Shown here in pieces: positions 26,473-35,747 of a stretch of DNA of 64,000 nucleotides (position 1 is the first letter of the stretch; the number at the start of each line of letters is the position of its first letter). The notes beneath the pieces were generated by a model. That model had not been told where the DNA came from, did not search any database, and saw nothing but the letters and a program-made list of their open reading frames with translations. The position numbers were made by a program, and so were the translations under genes. Source of the DNA: Fodinibius sp. Rm-B-1B1-1 (GTDB taxonomy: Bacteria > Bacteroidota > Rhodothermia > Balneolales > Balneolaceae); contig NZ_JBCFYD010000002.1 in NCBI RefSeq assembly GCF_038594945.1, positions 1,302,001 through 1,366,000 of the forward strand, read 5' to 3'.

Positions 26473-27531
26473 TTAATCTTCATCGATTAAAAAATTGCAG
26501 CCACGCAAATCTTTGGGATTCCATCGCCCCAATACCTGGAAGCGACCCTTTTTATCCATCACTCCTTTGTCGCCCGTCAATAAAAAAGAACAGCTATGCA
26601 CATTGGCCAGATCAATTACTCCAATCAGTCCCTCCTTGTACGGCGGTAAAATCTCGGCTGGATTATTGGGATTGCGAATCGTTACCTGCATCCAAGGCAC
26701 CGTCTGAAACCACTTTCCTCCAGTTGTATAAGCCTGACTTAATAACTCAGCCATGCCGTATTCCGAATGAATGCGACTACCATCCAATCCAAAACCGTTA
26801 GCTAAGCGGCTATGCAATTCACTGCGAGAAACTTCTCGACGATGCGTTTTCATTCCCCCGGTTTCAATAATAATACTATTGGATGGCAATTCTACTTTTT
26901 CCATCTCTAATAAATCCAATAATCCAAAAGCAGCGCCAAACAGAATAAGCTGCTTACCCTGACGCTTGACTTCTTTCACCGCGCCGGGGTTCAAGGGCTT
27001 ATCCAGTGGCAAAAACCGACTCAGCCCACTATTATCCTGATCAATGAGCTTCTGAATCATATAAATCAGCGAGGAATGCGGGTTTTCAGAATACCCCGGT
27101 GTATAGCCCCAGATCACAGTATTATCAAGCTTGTAAAAATGACGAAATCCCTTTAACAATGACTGATCATAAAGCTCTGGATCATGCACTCGGTGGATAC
27201 TTCGCTGCATTTCCGAAGTGCCACTGCTTTTGAATACAAGCCCCGATTCCTGTCCGGAATGCGTAGTTACCGCAGCATCTTTAAACACTTTGATGGGTAG
27301 TAAAGGATAAGAAGTAATGTCATCCTGAACTCGGTTCAAAATCTTTTCCTTTACATTTTTTGATACAGACTCCGAGGCAAGGTCGGAATGACACGAGCTT
27401 TTAACGGTTTCCAATGCTTTACAATACCGCTGATACACCAAATTATTTTCAAACTGGTATTCGAAAACCTGTTTGGCTTTCTCTGCAAAGGGAAGCTCCT
27501 CAGAAAAAATAAATTCTGACCAATTCTCCAT
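26473..27531 (-). CDS. Acyl-protein synthetase, LuxE-like, with internal repeat-derived peptide
   Basis: 352 residues of the LuxE family (PF04443), which activates fatty acids as acyl-AMP and transfers them to the reductase subunit. Markers: SSGTSEMQRSIHRVHDPELY (AMP-binding-type Ser/Thr loop), ILFGAAFGLLDLLE, IIIETGGMKTHRREVSR and GLDGSRIHSEYGMAELLSQAY. At residues 46-73 the sequence reads SCHSDLASESVSKNV...ILNRVQDDI, which is the translation of an inserted palindromic repeat (27319-27392) and is not expected in LuxE. The frame is kept, so the protein is probably functional, with the insert as a loop near the N-terminus. It precedes the LuxC-like gene. Confidence 0.83.
   Translation of the reverse strand: MENWSEFIFSEELPFAEKAKQVFEYQFENNLVYQRYCKALETVKSSCHSDLASESVSKNVKEKILNRVQDDITSYPLLPIKVFKDAAVTTHSGQESGLVFKSSGTSEMQRSIHRVHDPELYDQSLLKGFRHFYKLDNTVIWGYTPGYSENPHSSLIYMIQKLIDQDNSGLSRFLPLDKPLNPGAVKEVKRQGKQLILFGAAFGLLDLLEMEKVELPSNSIIIETGGMKTHRREVSRSELHSRLANGFGLDGSRIHSEYGMAELLSQAYTTGGKWFQTVPWMQVTIRNPNNPAEILPPYKEGLIGVIDLANVHSCSFLLTGDKGVMDKKGRFQVLGRWNPKDLRGCNFLIDED
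27319..27392. repeat. Palindromic repeat inserted in frame within luxE, copy 2
   Basis: Begins GTCATCCTGAAC (27319-27330) and ends GGTCGGAATGAC (27381-27392), imperfect inverted ends. Its left 26 bases match the intergenic copy at 20765 at 19 of 26 positions. On the coding strand it is translated to CHSDLASES...ILNRVQDDI, a peptide characteristic of such repeats. It thus behaves like the protein-coding palindromic elements known from Rickettsia. Confidence 0.8.
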
Positions 27532-27628
27532 ATTAAGTTTTAATTATTAAACACCGATAACACTATTTCTGAAAATGACCACAAAGTTTTGACCCGTGAT
27601 CATCTGTTAAATCCGTTCAACCAGTGTA

Positions 27629-28924
27629 TTATTCTAACCCAACGCGCTCAAAAATGCGATCTACATTGCGGGTATGGTGATCCAAATCAAAAGCTTCTTC
27701 GATTTCTTCATCGGTAAGGTTTTCCTGTACCGTTTTATCAGCCTCGACCAGATCACGGAACATGGTCTTTTCTTCCCAAGCCTTCATGGCCAGCGGTTGT
27801 ACCGTATCGTAAGCTTTCTCGCGAGACATCCCCGTATCAATAAGCTTGTGGAGCACGCGTTGGGAGAACGTCAACCCAAAGGTCTTATAAATATTATCGT
27901 GCATGTTGTCTTCGAAAATGGTCAATTTTTCGACTACCCCAGAAAAACGATTGAGCATATAATCCAGCAAAATCGTGGCATCAGGCAGGATAACACGTTC
28001 CACAGACGAATGAGAAATATCGCGTTCGTGCCACAGCGGGATATTCTCGTAGGCCGACATCATATAACCGCGAAGTACGCGGGAACAACCCGAAATGTTC
28101 TCTGAACTCACGGGATTTCGCTTATGTGGCATTGAAGAAGATCCCTTCTGTCCCTTACGGAAAAATTCTTCGGCCTCCCGCACCTCACTTCGCTGAAGAT
28201 GGCGAATTTCCACAGCCATCTTTTCCATAGTTGATCCAATCAATGCCAATGTTGAAATGTAGTCAGCATGACGGTCGCGCTGTAGCGTTTGGGTTGAAAT
28301 TGGAGCCGGAGAAAGTCCCAATTCCTCACAAACAGAAGCTTCAACTTCCGGCGGAATATTAGCAAAAGTGCCCACTGATCCGCTCATCTTTCCGAACTCA
28401 ACATTCTTAGCCACCTTCTCAAACCGTTCCTGGTTTCGCTTCATCTCGGCATACCAAAGCGCACATTTGAGTCCGAAGGTTGTAGGCTCGGCATGCACCC
28501 CGTGCGTCCGCCCCATCATCACGGTGTACTTGTGCTTTTTCGCCTTCTCTGCCAACACATCAATGATATGCTGAATATCTTTTCGCAGGATCTCATTGGC
28601 CTGCTTCAGGCGGTAACCATTGGCTGTATCAACTACATCAGTAGAGGTAAGTCCGTAGTGAACCCACTTTTTTTCTTCGCCAAGCGATTCCGAAACCGAT
28701 CGCGTAAAGGCCACTACATCGTGACGCGTCTGTTTTTCAATTTCCTTAATCCGATCTACATCAAACGATGCCTTTTCATAGAGCTTCTCAACATCTTCTT
28801 TTGGGATCTTACCCAGTTTGCTCCAAGCATTACAGGCGGCCAACTCGACCTCCAGCCAAGCCTGAAATTGGTTTTCCAGTGACCAGATGTCGGCCATCTC
28901 CTTTCGGGAATATCGCTCAATCAT
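27629..28924 (-). CDS. purB: Adenylosuccinate lyase
   Basis: 431 residues, fumarase/aspartase-superfamily lyase acting twice in purine synthesis (SAICAR to AICAR; adenylosuccinate to AMP). Visible are [20 protein letters not shown] at the N-terminus, [17 protein letters not shown] with the His/Asp substrate contacts, [35 protein letters not shown] with the catalytic His, and the signature [19 protein letters not shown]. Length matches the short bacterial type. The ATG at 28924 is clear. It is on the same strand as the M48 gene upstream and the LuxE gene downstream, with ~100-base gaps. Confidence 0.97.
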   Translation of the reverse strand: MIERYSRKEMADIWSLENQFQAWLEVELAACNAWSKLGKIPKEDVEKLYEKASFDVDRIKEIEKQTRHDVVAFTRSVSESLGEEKKWVHYGLTSTDVVDTANGYRLKQANEILRKDIQHIIDVLAEKAKKHKYTVMMGRTHGVHAEPTTFGLKCALWYAEMKRNQERFEKVAKNVEFGKMSGSVGTFANIPPEVEASVCEELGLSPAPISTQTLQRDRHADYISTLALIGSTMEKMAVEIRHLQRSEVREAEEFFRKGQKGSSSMPHKRNPVSSENISGCSRVLRGYMMSAYENIPLWHERDISHSSVERVILPDATILLDYMLNRFSGVVEKLTIFEDNMHDNIYKTFGLTFSQRVLHKLIDTGMSREKAYDTVQPLAMKAWEEKTMFRDLVEADKTVQENLTDEEIEEAFDLDHHTRNVDRIFERVGLE

Positions 28925-29035
28925 TGCTAATAAATTTGGGCTGTGATTAAATAGAAAGTTCGCCCAAAGATATTGGATTTTTTAACCAAAATAAGGAGTA
29001 ATAAATGACAAACGATATTCCTTCCAATATGCAAA

Positions 29036-30526
29036 TTACCGGCGGGGTATCTTAATCCAACTACCCTGTTCTACCGTAGCATCTGCCTCAACCTGATTGA
29101 TGATAGCCACATCTTCAACCGTTATATCCATCGGTAAATTACCCACAAATGATGACAGAGCGTTCGACTGATCTACTTTTTGTGTTTGCAAACGTACAGG
29201 CTCACGGTTCAACTTATCCTGATCGGTAAGCGCTGCAAATGAATAGCTTGTTTGCTCAAAATTGTCGCGGTACCCATCAAACTTTTCGGCCAAACTATAA
29301 TTGGTAAACCGATAGATATTGCCATCATACATTACCGCGTAAACCAAAAAACGATATGTAGTTCCATCTTCTGTTTTAGCCGTTGCCAGCGCCTGATAAC
29401 CATCCAATCCATTTTGCCGGGTAGATTGTTGAGACTGCACAGTAAAACCATCCTGACTCACATAATTCATAACGGAACTCTCAGGCGAATCAGCTTCCCC
29501 ATCAATTTCCATCAGCGAAATTGCATCCTGCTCTTCATTTACTGCTGCAACCAGTGTAGGCTGATTGACAATTTTCCAATTATCGGGATAGTCGAACTGG
29601 AATTTCAAGTCTGGATGATAAAATACTCCTTCTTCTGAAAAACCTTCACGCGGATTATCTCCGAATATTATACCATCAATTATATTCATATACGCATCGG
29701 CATTTTCAATATTTTGCTGATACCCCTTCTCAGCCCACTGATTAGCAAGTTCTGGGATCCTGTCAGCGCGTTCGGAAGGGTCTGGATGTGAGGATTGCCA
29801 TGTGGGAATACTTTGTCCGGATTGATCAGAAATACGCTCCAGGGCTACAAAAAAACCAGCCCCATCGGCGGCTTCGTAATTTTTCATCGCGGCATATTCT
29901 ACGCCCAGCTGGTCAGATTCACGCTCATCATCGCGACCGTAACTCAAAAACATAAATTGCGCAGCCTGGCTCCCAAGTTGCAACACACTTTGCCCCGGCA
30001 CGCCTAATAGCTCTTCACCAGCCACGGCACCGCCAAGTAAGGCAAGTTGACCTATTTGTTGCTCAAAAGCACGTTGTGATGCATGTCGGGCAGCGACGTG
30101 GGCGATCTCGTGTCCCAATACCACAGCCAATTGCGCCTCATTCTTCAGATGGGCCAACAACCCACGGGTCACATAAACATACCCGCCGGGCAGTGCAAAA
30201 GCATTTACTACCGGACTATTAAGTACTCTAAAATAGAACTCCGTTTCTCGGTATTTGGGATCGGTGTCTTCGCGACGCATATGGCTGACTTCCAACACCT
30301 CCTGGCCAATGCGTTCTACATACTGTTGTACCTCATCATCGTTGTACACACCATATTGCTGCTGAATTTGTTGATCAGACTCTTTCCCAATCTGCACCTC
30401 CTGTTCCCAACTATACCCATACGCTCGTTTAGAACCGGTAATGGGACTTTTTTGAACCGTACAAGCAGAAGCAACTACTGAAATAATCAGAACAAGACAA
30501 AAATTTCGATATAATGATTTCTTCAT
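29036..30526 (-). CDS. M48-family metalloprotease, putative lipoprotein (BepA/YfgC-like)
   Basis: 496 residues. The signal peptide ends VVASAC with C22 at a lipobox-like site, so probably an outer-membrane or inner-membrane lipoprotein facing the periplasm. The catalytic zinc motif VVLGHEIAHVAARHAS has H139-E140-H143; the third ligand is in the segment ERESDQLGVEYAA. A domain of about 200 residues follows (SFAALTDQDKLNREPVRL), and the final residues (DITVEDVAIINQVEADATVEQ) resemble a LysM-like or TonB-type end. BepA-type proteases quality-control outer-membrane protein assembly. It is the first gene before purB, with a 111-base gap; co-transcription is unproven. Confidence 0.9.
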   Translation of the reverse strand: MKKSLYRNFCLVLIISVVASACTVQKSPITGSKRAYGYSWEQEVQIGKESDQQIQQQYGVYNDDEVQQYVERIGQEVLEVSHMRREDTDPKYRETEFYFRVLNSPVVNAFALPGGYVYVTRGLLAHLKNEAQLAVVLGHEIAHVAARHASQRAFEQQIGQLALLGGAVAGEELLGVPGQSVLQLGSQAAQFMFLSYGRDDERESDQLGVEYAAMKNYEAADGAGFFVALERISDQSGQSIPTWQSSHPDPSERADRIPELANQWAEKGYQQNIENADAYMNIIDGIIFGDNPREGFSEEGVFYHPDLKFQFDYPDNWKIVNQPTLVAAVNEEQDAISLMEIDGEADSPESSVMNYVSQDGFTVQSQQSTRQNGLDGYQALATAKTEDGTTYRFLVYAVMYDGNIYRFTNYSLAEKFDGYRDNFEQTSYSFAALTDQDKLNREPVRLQTQKVDQSNALSSFVGNLPMDITVEDVAIINQVEADATVEQGSWIKIPRR

Positions 30527-30626
30527 GAATATATGTTTTTAGAATCCAGATAAACGTTTTTAAAAATCCTTCTAATAGGTTTAAATATAATCATTTCCAA
30601 AAAGTTTCATCCCAGAAATTTTTTGG

Positions 30627-32534
30627 CTATTTCATCAGTTCCTGCCAATGCTGATAAATCATCATCATAGCCAAGGTATCCAACTCACAGTATTTTAGCA
30701 GCGCTTTTTGATAAGTTGCAAGCTCATCAGCACAATAATCGCGGGCAATAAGTTTGCCATATACGACCATCGCCTGCGTACCACGACGGATCGATGAATC
30801 CCCGCTTTCCGTCAATATTGAGTATGGGTTTTGGGCCCCTCCCTTCCCATCAGCCTGCCACCAGATCATGTTATCAAAATTTGAACTACTATAAGGCTTC
30901 GTATAAATATTCTTCAAATAGGGACTGTGACTCATTACTGAACTTAGCACATCTTTAATACTCAGAGAATTTTCCATCTCTCGATTGTAATAGAATTTTT
31001 TTACGAGCCGGCTCAGATCAGCAATATAGGGCGGCTGATGGTGCGAGGAGTCATGACGATTAATAATTTTCTCAAGCCAGAAGATGAGATCCCCAGCGTC
31101 GGAAACCTCGGAAAAGTCTTCGGTAAGTTCACCTCGAATAGTCTTTAGGGCATGCCGTTCAAAGTTTGAGTATTGCACAATCGTCCCCTCTTCGATATAA
31201 GGCACCTCCTGTAGCTGACGAATTAATTCATAATTAGGATATCCACTTTTAAAATCGTCGATCCATTCGTAATGGCGCCATCGTCCGTCACTAAACAGCG
31301 TATGACAAGAAAACTGAAACACTACCAAATGGTACGGCCTGCAACTACGACGTACAGGAACCGCATAATTTCCAGCCTCAAAATCCAAAAAATGAAGGGG
31401 GAACTGCCATCGATTCAACTCCTTAAAAAGAGCCGGACGAACAATCTCTTCGGGCACCTCTTTTTGTTGCGATTTATAAATCTGTAAAGCTTGGCGCATC
31501 TCTTGGGATATTCGTCCCTTTCCCTTCACAATACTTTCTGGCGAAAATATGGTCGCTGTAGAAATATCAGTTTGCCAATAATTTTTATTTGACAACCGCG
31601 TATTCGTTCCCGGACCAATTAAATCAAAAATATGATTCTGGGATGCATTATTTCTACCTGTTATCGCTTCCCAACACTCATTGAACCCACTTTTCGTACC
31701 GGCCTCCAGCCGTTCATGTTCAATGCGGAACTCACACCTTTTACATTTTATGCCCACACCGGAATCCGCCTTTGTTTTATTGAAATACAGATCTCTGAAA
31801 AAAGTTAGCGTGTCTTCAAGATTTGACTTCGGCAAATAGTTTTCCGCATACGATGAATCATCCAATAATCTTTCGACAATATTGGTAACATCAAGTTTTG
31901 CCAGCAGCTCTTGGTTTGATTCATCAACTTTCTCCCAACCGTCTCTTCCATCATCAAACGGCTGCAACAAATGGGGTAAATCATCCATATACGACTGACC
32001 CGATTTTTCCGGCATTACTAATACCGCGCGGAGATTAGCATTAGGATAATTATGGCGCGCTACAAACACCTGGTAGGCAAAATCGAGAAGATATTTCTCC
32101 CACTTGCTTTTGAGATTGCCTTCTGAATTCAACAACCGATTCTTCCGGGAATCGAATGCCTTGGTACGCACATAGTATAAGGTCAGCTCATTCTCCGACT
32201 TTTCTACAATGGGCAAACGAGCCATCATATTTTGATGCTCAAAAACCGCATCAAAAAGAACGGCACTCTGTTCATTTAACAATTGGTCGGTTTCAGAAGC
32301 CGCCTCCGACACCTTTTGGCCGTTAACAAAATGGGCATCCGAAAAGACCGATCGCGCTAAAGCCGTAAGCAACCGCTTATTATAAATAGCATGCTCAATA
32401 AACGGTCGCGACTGTTGGTTTTGGGGATATCCTTGCGCGTAATAATAAAGCTTAATTGGACACTCAAGACCTGCGCCAAACAGATGCCGGGTAAAATATG
32501 TCGACCAATCGTTAAAGCTGGCCATCGTTCCCAA
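30627..32534 (-). CDS. DUF2779 protein: Cas4-like Fe-S region fused to DnaQ-like exonuclease domain
   Basis: 635 residues. The N-terminus has GAGLECPIKLYYYAQGYP (C25) and later CKRCEFR (near residues 264-267) and NECWE (~285), the four-Cys layout of Cas4/AddB-type Fe-S nucleases. The putative PD-(D/E)XK core between them (ELTLYYVRTKAF, where E-V-K is expected) looks altered. The second half is DUF2779, with FPLHFLDFEAGNYAVP (~383), the PYHLVVFQFSCHTL strand, IVQYSNFERHALKTI and the terminal LKYCELDTLAMMMIYQHW, all fitting an RNase-H-like DEDD exonuclease. Likely a DNA-processing or defence-related nuclease; its partner is unknown. Its 5' end overlaps murB by 23 bases, and it ends the ssb-gldE-murB run. 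Confidence 0.78.
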   Translation of the reverse strand: MGTMASFNDWSTYFTRHLFGAGLECPIKLYYYAQGYPQNQQSRPFIEHAIYNKRLLTALARSVFSDAHFVNGQKVSEAASETDQLLNEQSAVLFDAVFEHQNMMARLPIVEKSENELTLYYVRTKAFDSRKNRLLNSEGNLKSKWEKYLLDFAYQVFVARHNYPNANLRAVLVMPEKSGQSYMDDLPHLLQPFDDGRDGWEKVDESNQELLAKLDVTNIVERLLDDSSYAENYLPKSNLEDTLTFFRDLYFNKTKADSGVGIKCKRCEFRIEHERLEAGTKSGFNECWEAITGRNNASQNHIFDLIGPGTNTRLSNKNYWQTDISTATIFSPESIVKGKGRISQEMRQALQIYKSQQKEVPEEIVRPALFKELNRWQFPLHFLDFEAGNYAVPVRRSCRPYHLVVFQFSCHTLFSDGRWRHYEWIDDFKSGYPNYELIRQLQEVPYIEEGTIVQYSNFERHALKTIRGELTEDFSEVSDAGDLIFWLEKIINRHDSSHHQPPYIADLSRLVKKFYYNREMENSLSIKDVLSSVMSHSPYLKNIYTKPYSSSNFDNMIWWQADGKGGAQNPYSILTESGDSSIRRGTQAMVVYGKLIARDYCADELATYQKALLKYCELDTLAMMMIYQHWQELMK

Positions 32535-33564
32535 TAATATTTACTTCGGGTATTAGCAGAATACCAAATTTTTCTTCTACTGCTTTCTTAATGCGATCCG
32601 CAAGTTCAAGAATTTCACGACCAGTAGCGCCGCCGTGGTTAACAATGACCAACGCTTGCTGTTTATATGTACCTGCATTTCCTACGACCTCTCCTTTCCA
32701 GCCGGCCTCCTCAATCAACCAGCCGGCAGGCACTTTCATTTTCTGATTTCCCATATCGTAGCCAGGTGCTTGGGAATATTCTTCTTTTATCTGTTGATAC
32801 ACTTCATCACTTACTACCGGATTTTTAAAAAAACTTCCGGCATTGCCCAGTATTTCGGGATTCGGCAGCTTACTATTTCTGATATCAATCACAATATCGC
32901 TAATGTCACGAATTGTGGGGTTAGAAATTTTCCGGCGTTCAATTTCTGATTGTATAGCCCCATACGACGTATTTAGCTCGGGCTTTTTAGACAACTTCAG
33001 TACCACAGTCGTCACAATAACAATCCCTTTTAACTCTCCTTTAAAAATACTGTCTCGGTAACCGAACTCACAGTGCTCCTTTTCATACCGGCGGACTTCC
33101 CGTCCTTCAATATCAACTGCTTCTAACCACTCAAAAACATCCTGAAGCTCAACGCCATAGGCACCAATATTTTGAATGGGAGCCGCCCCCACCGTACCAG
33201 GAATAAGGGAGAGGTTTTCGATTCCGCCCCATCCCTTTTCCACACAATAGCGGACCGTCTCGTGCCAGTTTTCTCCGGCCCCCACTTTCAACCAAATATG
33301 CTCATCCGTCTCCTCAATAACTTCCCTTCCTTCAATCTCAACATGTAGTACCAGTCCGTCAAAATCATCCGCAAAAAGTACATTACTGCCCCCGCCCAAC
33401 ACCATTATTTTAAGTCCATCGGTTTTGGGATGCCTCAAAATTTCCTTCAACTGCTTTTCCGTACCAACAGAAGCAAAATATCGGGCTCGAGCAGAAATAC
33501 CGAGCGTATTATACGGAGCTAAATCAACATCATTACGAACGAGTGATTCAAATGGTACAGACAT
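32512..33564 (-). CDS. murB: UDP-N-acetylmuramate dehydrogenase (type I)
   Basis: 350 residues from the ATG at 33564 (MSVPFESLVRNDVDLAPYNT); an extra upstream in-frame extension is not conserved in the family. MurB reduces UDP-GlcNAc-enolpyruvate to UDP-MurNAc with NADPH and FAD in peptidoglycan synthesis. It has the E. coli-type layout: LAPYNTLGISARARYFAS, LGGGSNVLFADDFDGLVL, GGIENLSLIPGTVGAAPIQN and IGAYGVELQDVF, then SFFKNPVVSDEVYQQIKEEY with the catalytic Ser/Asn region, and EKFGILLIPEVNIIG with the catalytic Glu. The 10-base gap from gldE and the overlap with the DUF2779 gene suggest one operon. Confidence 0.95.
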   Translation of the reverse strand: MSVPFESLVRNDVDLAPYNTLGISARARYFASVGTEKQLKEILRHPKTDGLKIMVLGGGSNVLFADDFDGLVLHVEIEGREVIEETDEHIWLKVGAGENWHETVRYCVEKGWGGIENLSLIPGTVGAAPIQNIGAYGVELQDVFEWLEAVDIEGREVRRYEKEHCEFGYRDSIFKGELKGIVIVTTVVLKLSKKPELNTSYGAIQSEIERRKISNPTIRDISDIVIDIRNSKLPNPEILGNAGSFFKNPVVSDEVYQQIKEEYSQAPGYDMGNQKMKVPAGWLIEEAGWKGEVVGNAGTYKQQALVIVNHGGATGREILELADRIKKAVEEKFGILLIPEVNIIGNDGQL

Positions 33565-33574
33565 TAAGAAAAAA

Positions 33575-34966
33575 TTACTTTGGGGTATGTTCTTGTGAAG
33601 ATTTGGGACGATCCTGAACTTTAACACGGAGCTTCTTTACCCGGTTATTCTTGATCGAATGGATCGTAAGCTCCATGTTTTTATAATACACGCGTTCTCC
33701 CACATTGGGAATGCGTTCAGTAAGATGATAGACGAGTCCCCCCAAGGTTTCATATTCATCATCTCCGGTAGTGATATCGATATCCAAAATCTCCTCCATA
33801 TCATCCAGGTCAACTTTAGCATCAAAAATATAGACCCCGCTTTTGAACTTGGTATAGAGATTTTCTTCCGTCTCATCATACTCATCAGAAATTTCTCCGA
33901 CAATCTCTTCCAGGATATCATCAAGCGTAATGAGCCCTTCAGTACCGCCGTATTCATCTACAACGATAGCAATATGGGTTTTCTCCTGCTGGAAGTCGCG
34001 AAGCAAATCATCCACTTTCTTTGTAGATGGAATAAATAGTGCCTTTCGCGCAATAGTCCGCCAGTTGATGGTCGTGCGCTCAACATCAGCATTAATGTAA
34101 GGTAGCACATCTTTCGAGTGTATCACACCTACAATATTATCCAGATCATTTTCGTAGATCGGCATCCTTGATAATCCTTTCTCACGGATAAGCTGTAACA
34201 CTTCGTTGAGCGAACTTTCGATAGAAATCGCCACAATATTGACGCGTGAAGTCATAATTTCGCGCACGGTCGTACTGCCAAACTCAATTACATTTTCGAT
34301 AATTTCGCGCTCATCACTTTTGATCGATCCCTCCTGCTCGCTTACCTCAGCCATAGTCATAATATCTTCTGAGGTCATTTTGCTATTCGGTTTTGGCAGT
34401 CGTTCCTCAAGACTCAGCGTGCTGTTGGCAATAAGGCTTGACAGTGGCTTGAGCAACAAAAACAACCCATAAATAAACCCACTTACCCGACGGGCACTTT
34501 TTACGGGATTGTTAATTGCCATAACCTTTGGAGTAATCTCACTTAGAATAAGGATCATAAATGTTAATACAACCACTTCTACCGTATAGATCCACAACTC
34601 AGGAAGTCCAAAATATGCAACTATATTTCCTGTCACTACAGCTGCCAATACCGAGGCTATAATATTAGCAAACGTATTGCAAATAAGGATAGTTGCTAAC
34701 AAGCGCCGGGGCTTCTCAAGCATCTTTGCAATCTGGCGATCTTTAGTACCCTCCACGTCTCGGTCAGCAAGTAAATCCTGCTGATTGATAACCGAAAAGA
34801 AAGCGACTTCAGACCCCGAAAAGAGTGCCGAAAACAGTAATCCCAAAATAATGATTACAACCTGTATCGTAATTGAGACAGGATCTAAGGTTGGTTCAAT
34901 GAGAATGGATTCTCCCTGTCGGGAAAGAACATCGAAAAGAAATAGTAAACTACTCGGGTCGTCCAA
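33575..34966 (-). CDS. gldE: GldE-like hemolysin/CorC-family protein (CNNM + CBS + CorC domain)
   Basis: 463 residues: a four-helix CNNM (DUF21) membrane domain with LLFSALFSGSEVAFFSVIN, two CBS domains (VREIMTSRVNIVAISIESSL; GLSRMPIYENDLDNIVGVIHSKD) and a C-terminal CorC/transporter-associated domain (KSGVYIFDAKVDLDDMEEIL). CNNM proteins act in Mg2+ homeostasis; in Bacteroidota the homologue next to ssb is called GldE and is needed for gliding in Flavobacterium. A stop codon immediately precedes the first codon, so the TTG at 34966 is the start (MDDPSSLLF). Order ssb-gldE-murB supports the GldE assignment; whether this cell glides is unknown. Confidence 0.85.
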   Translation of the reverse strand: MDDPSSLLFLFDVLSRQGESILIEPTLDPVSITIQVVIIILGLLFSALFSGSEVAFFSVINQQDLLADRDVEGTKDRQIAKMLEKPRRLLATILICNTFANIIASVLAAVVTGNIVAYFGLPELWIYTVEVVVLTFMILILSEITPKVMAINNPVKSARRVSGFIYGLFLLLKPLSSLIANSTLSLEERLPKPNSKMTSEDIMTMAEVSEQEGSIKSDEREIIENVIEFGSTTVREIMTSRVNIVAISIESSLNEVLQLIREKGLSRMPIYENDLDNIVGVIHSKDVLPYINADVERTTINWRTIARKALFIPSTKKVDDLLRDFQQEKTHIAIVVDEYGGTEGLITLDDILEEIVGEISDEYDETEENLYTKFKSGVYIFDAKVDLDDMEEILDIDITTGDDEYETLGGLVYHLTERIPNVGERVYYKNMELTIHSIKNNRVKKLRVKVQDRPKSSQEHTPK

Positions 34967-35031
34967 CTACTTATTATTGAGTTTGGGTTACCTTAAAGCT
35001 ATTGACTGTAAGCCTTCGGTGCAAGAAAAGT

Positions 35032-35062
35032 AAAAGCGGTAAGGGCTGCCCCTACCGCTTTG
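35032..35062 (-). terminator. Terminator hairpin after ssb
   Basis: AAAGCGGTA at 35033-35041 pairs with TACCGCTTT at 35053-35061, and a shorter GGG/CCC extends the stem; on the minus strand it is followed by TTTTACTTTTC. It lies 31 bases beyond the ssb stop and before gldE, so gldE may have its own promoter. Confidence 0.7.
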
Positions 35063-35092
35063 AAATGTAAATGAATTATAGAACGGATACCA

Positions 35093-35533
35093 TTAAAATG
35101 GCAAGTCGTCATCGATATCGTCAAAGTCCTCATTTAAGTCGACATTGCTCGATACCGGCTGAGAGTTATCGGGCTTGGGAGGTACATCTCCGCCGCCTTC
35201 ACCTTTACTGTCAAGCATCGTCATAGTCAATGCTTTAATCTCGGTAGTATAGCGCGTTTGCCCTTCTTTATCTTCCCACTTGCGTGTCTGAATAGGTCCT
35301 TCGATATAAACCTGGGACCCTTTCTTAAGATATTCCTGGCAAATTTCTGCCAAACGTCCCCATGCTACAACACGGTGCCATTCGGTATTCTCCTTCCATT
35401 CGCCCATGTTATCCTTATAACGCTCTGAGGTGGCGATCGACATATTAGCTACGGCCGTATTGGACTGTGTATAACGCACATCCGGATCTTGCCCCAATCG
35501 GCCAATAATCATTGCTTTATTGAGTGAACTCAT
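35093..35533 (-). CDS. ssb: Single-stranded DNA-binding protein
   Basis: 146 residues with an OB fold: [53 protein letters not shown] and [20 protein letters not shown] with the conserved Trp. A short acidic linker leads to the C-terminal tip DIDDDLPF, the partner-binding tail of bacterial SSB. Binds ssDNA as a tetramer in replication, recombination and repair. The spacer is short (about 35 residues), typical of small SSBs of this group. Single gene flanked by a terminator hairpin and a divergent promoter region. Confidence 0.96.
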   Translation of the reverse strand: MSSLNKAMIIGRLGQDPDVRYTQSNTAVANMSIATSERYKDNMGEWKENTEWHRVVAWGRLAEICQEYLKKGSQVYIEGPIQTRKWEDKEGQTRYTTEIKALTMTMLDSKGEGGGDVPPKPDNSQPVSSNVDLNEDFDDIDDDLPF

Positions 35534-35623
35534 AATGTTTTCCTCGTTTATTTTTATTATTTCGTTCTAAAGGTAAGATATATTTCGGAGGAAATCCTTA
35601 CAGAAAATTTTGGCTTTATGCTC

Positions 35624-35645
35624 TTACCTATTAATAAATAGGTAA
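35624..35645. promoter_or_regulatory. Perfect palindrome in the divergent ssb / S9 peptidase promoter region
   Basis: TTACCTATT at 35624-35632 and AATAGGTAA at 35637-35645 are perfect reverse complements around AATA. It is about 90 bases before the ssb start and 100 before the peptidase start. Operator or transcript hairpin are both possible; no matching regulator is recognised. Confidence 0.4.
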
Positions 35646-35747
35646 AAAGTTTTAATTCCCATTGCCATTTCTACTTTATTTATTTATCTGTTCAAGGTGT
35701 TTCTATTGTTCGTCTGGTATCAACTTTAATAAACTAACCAACTTGAT

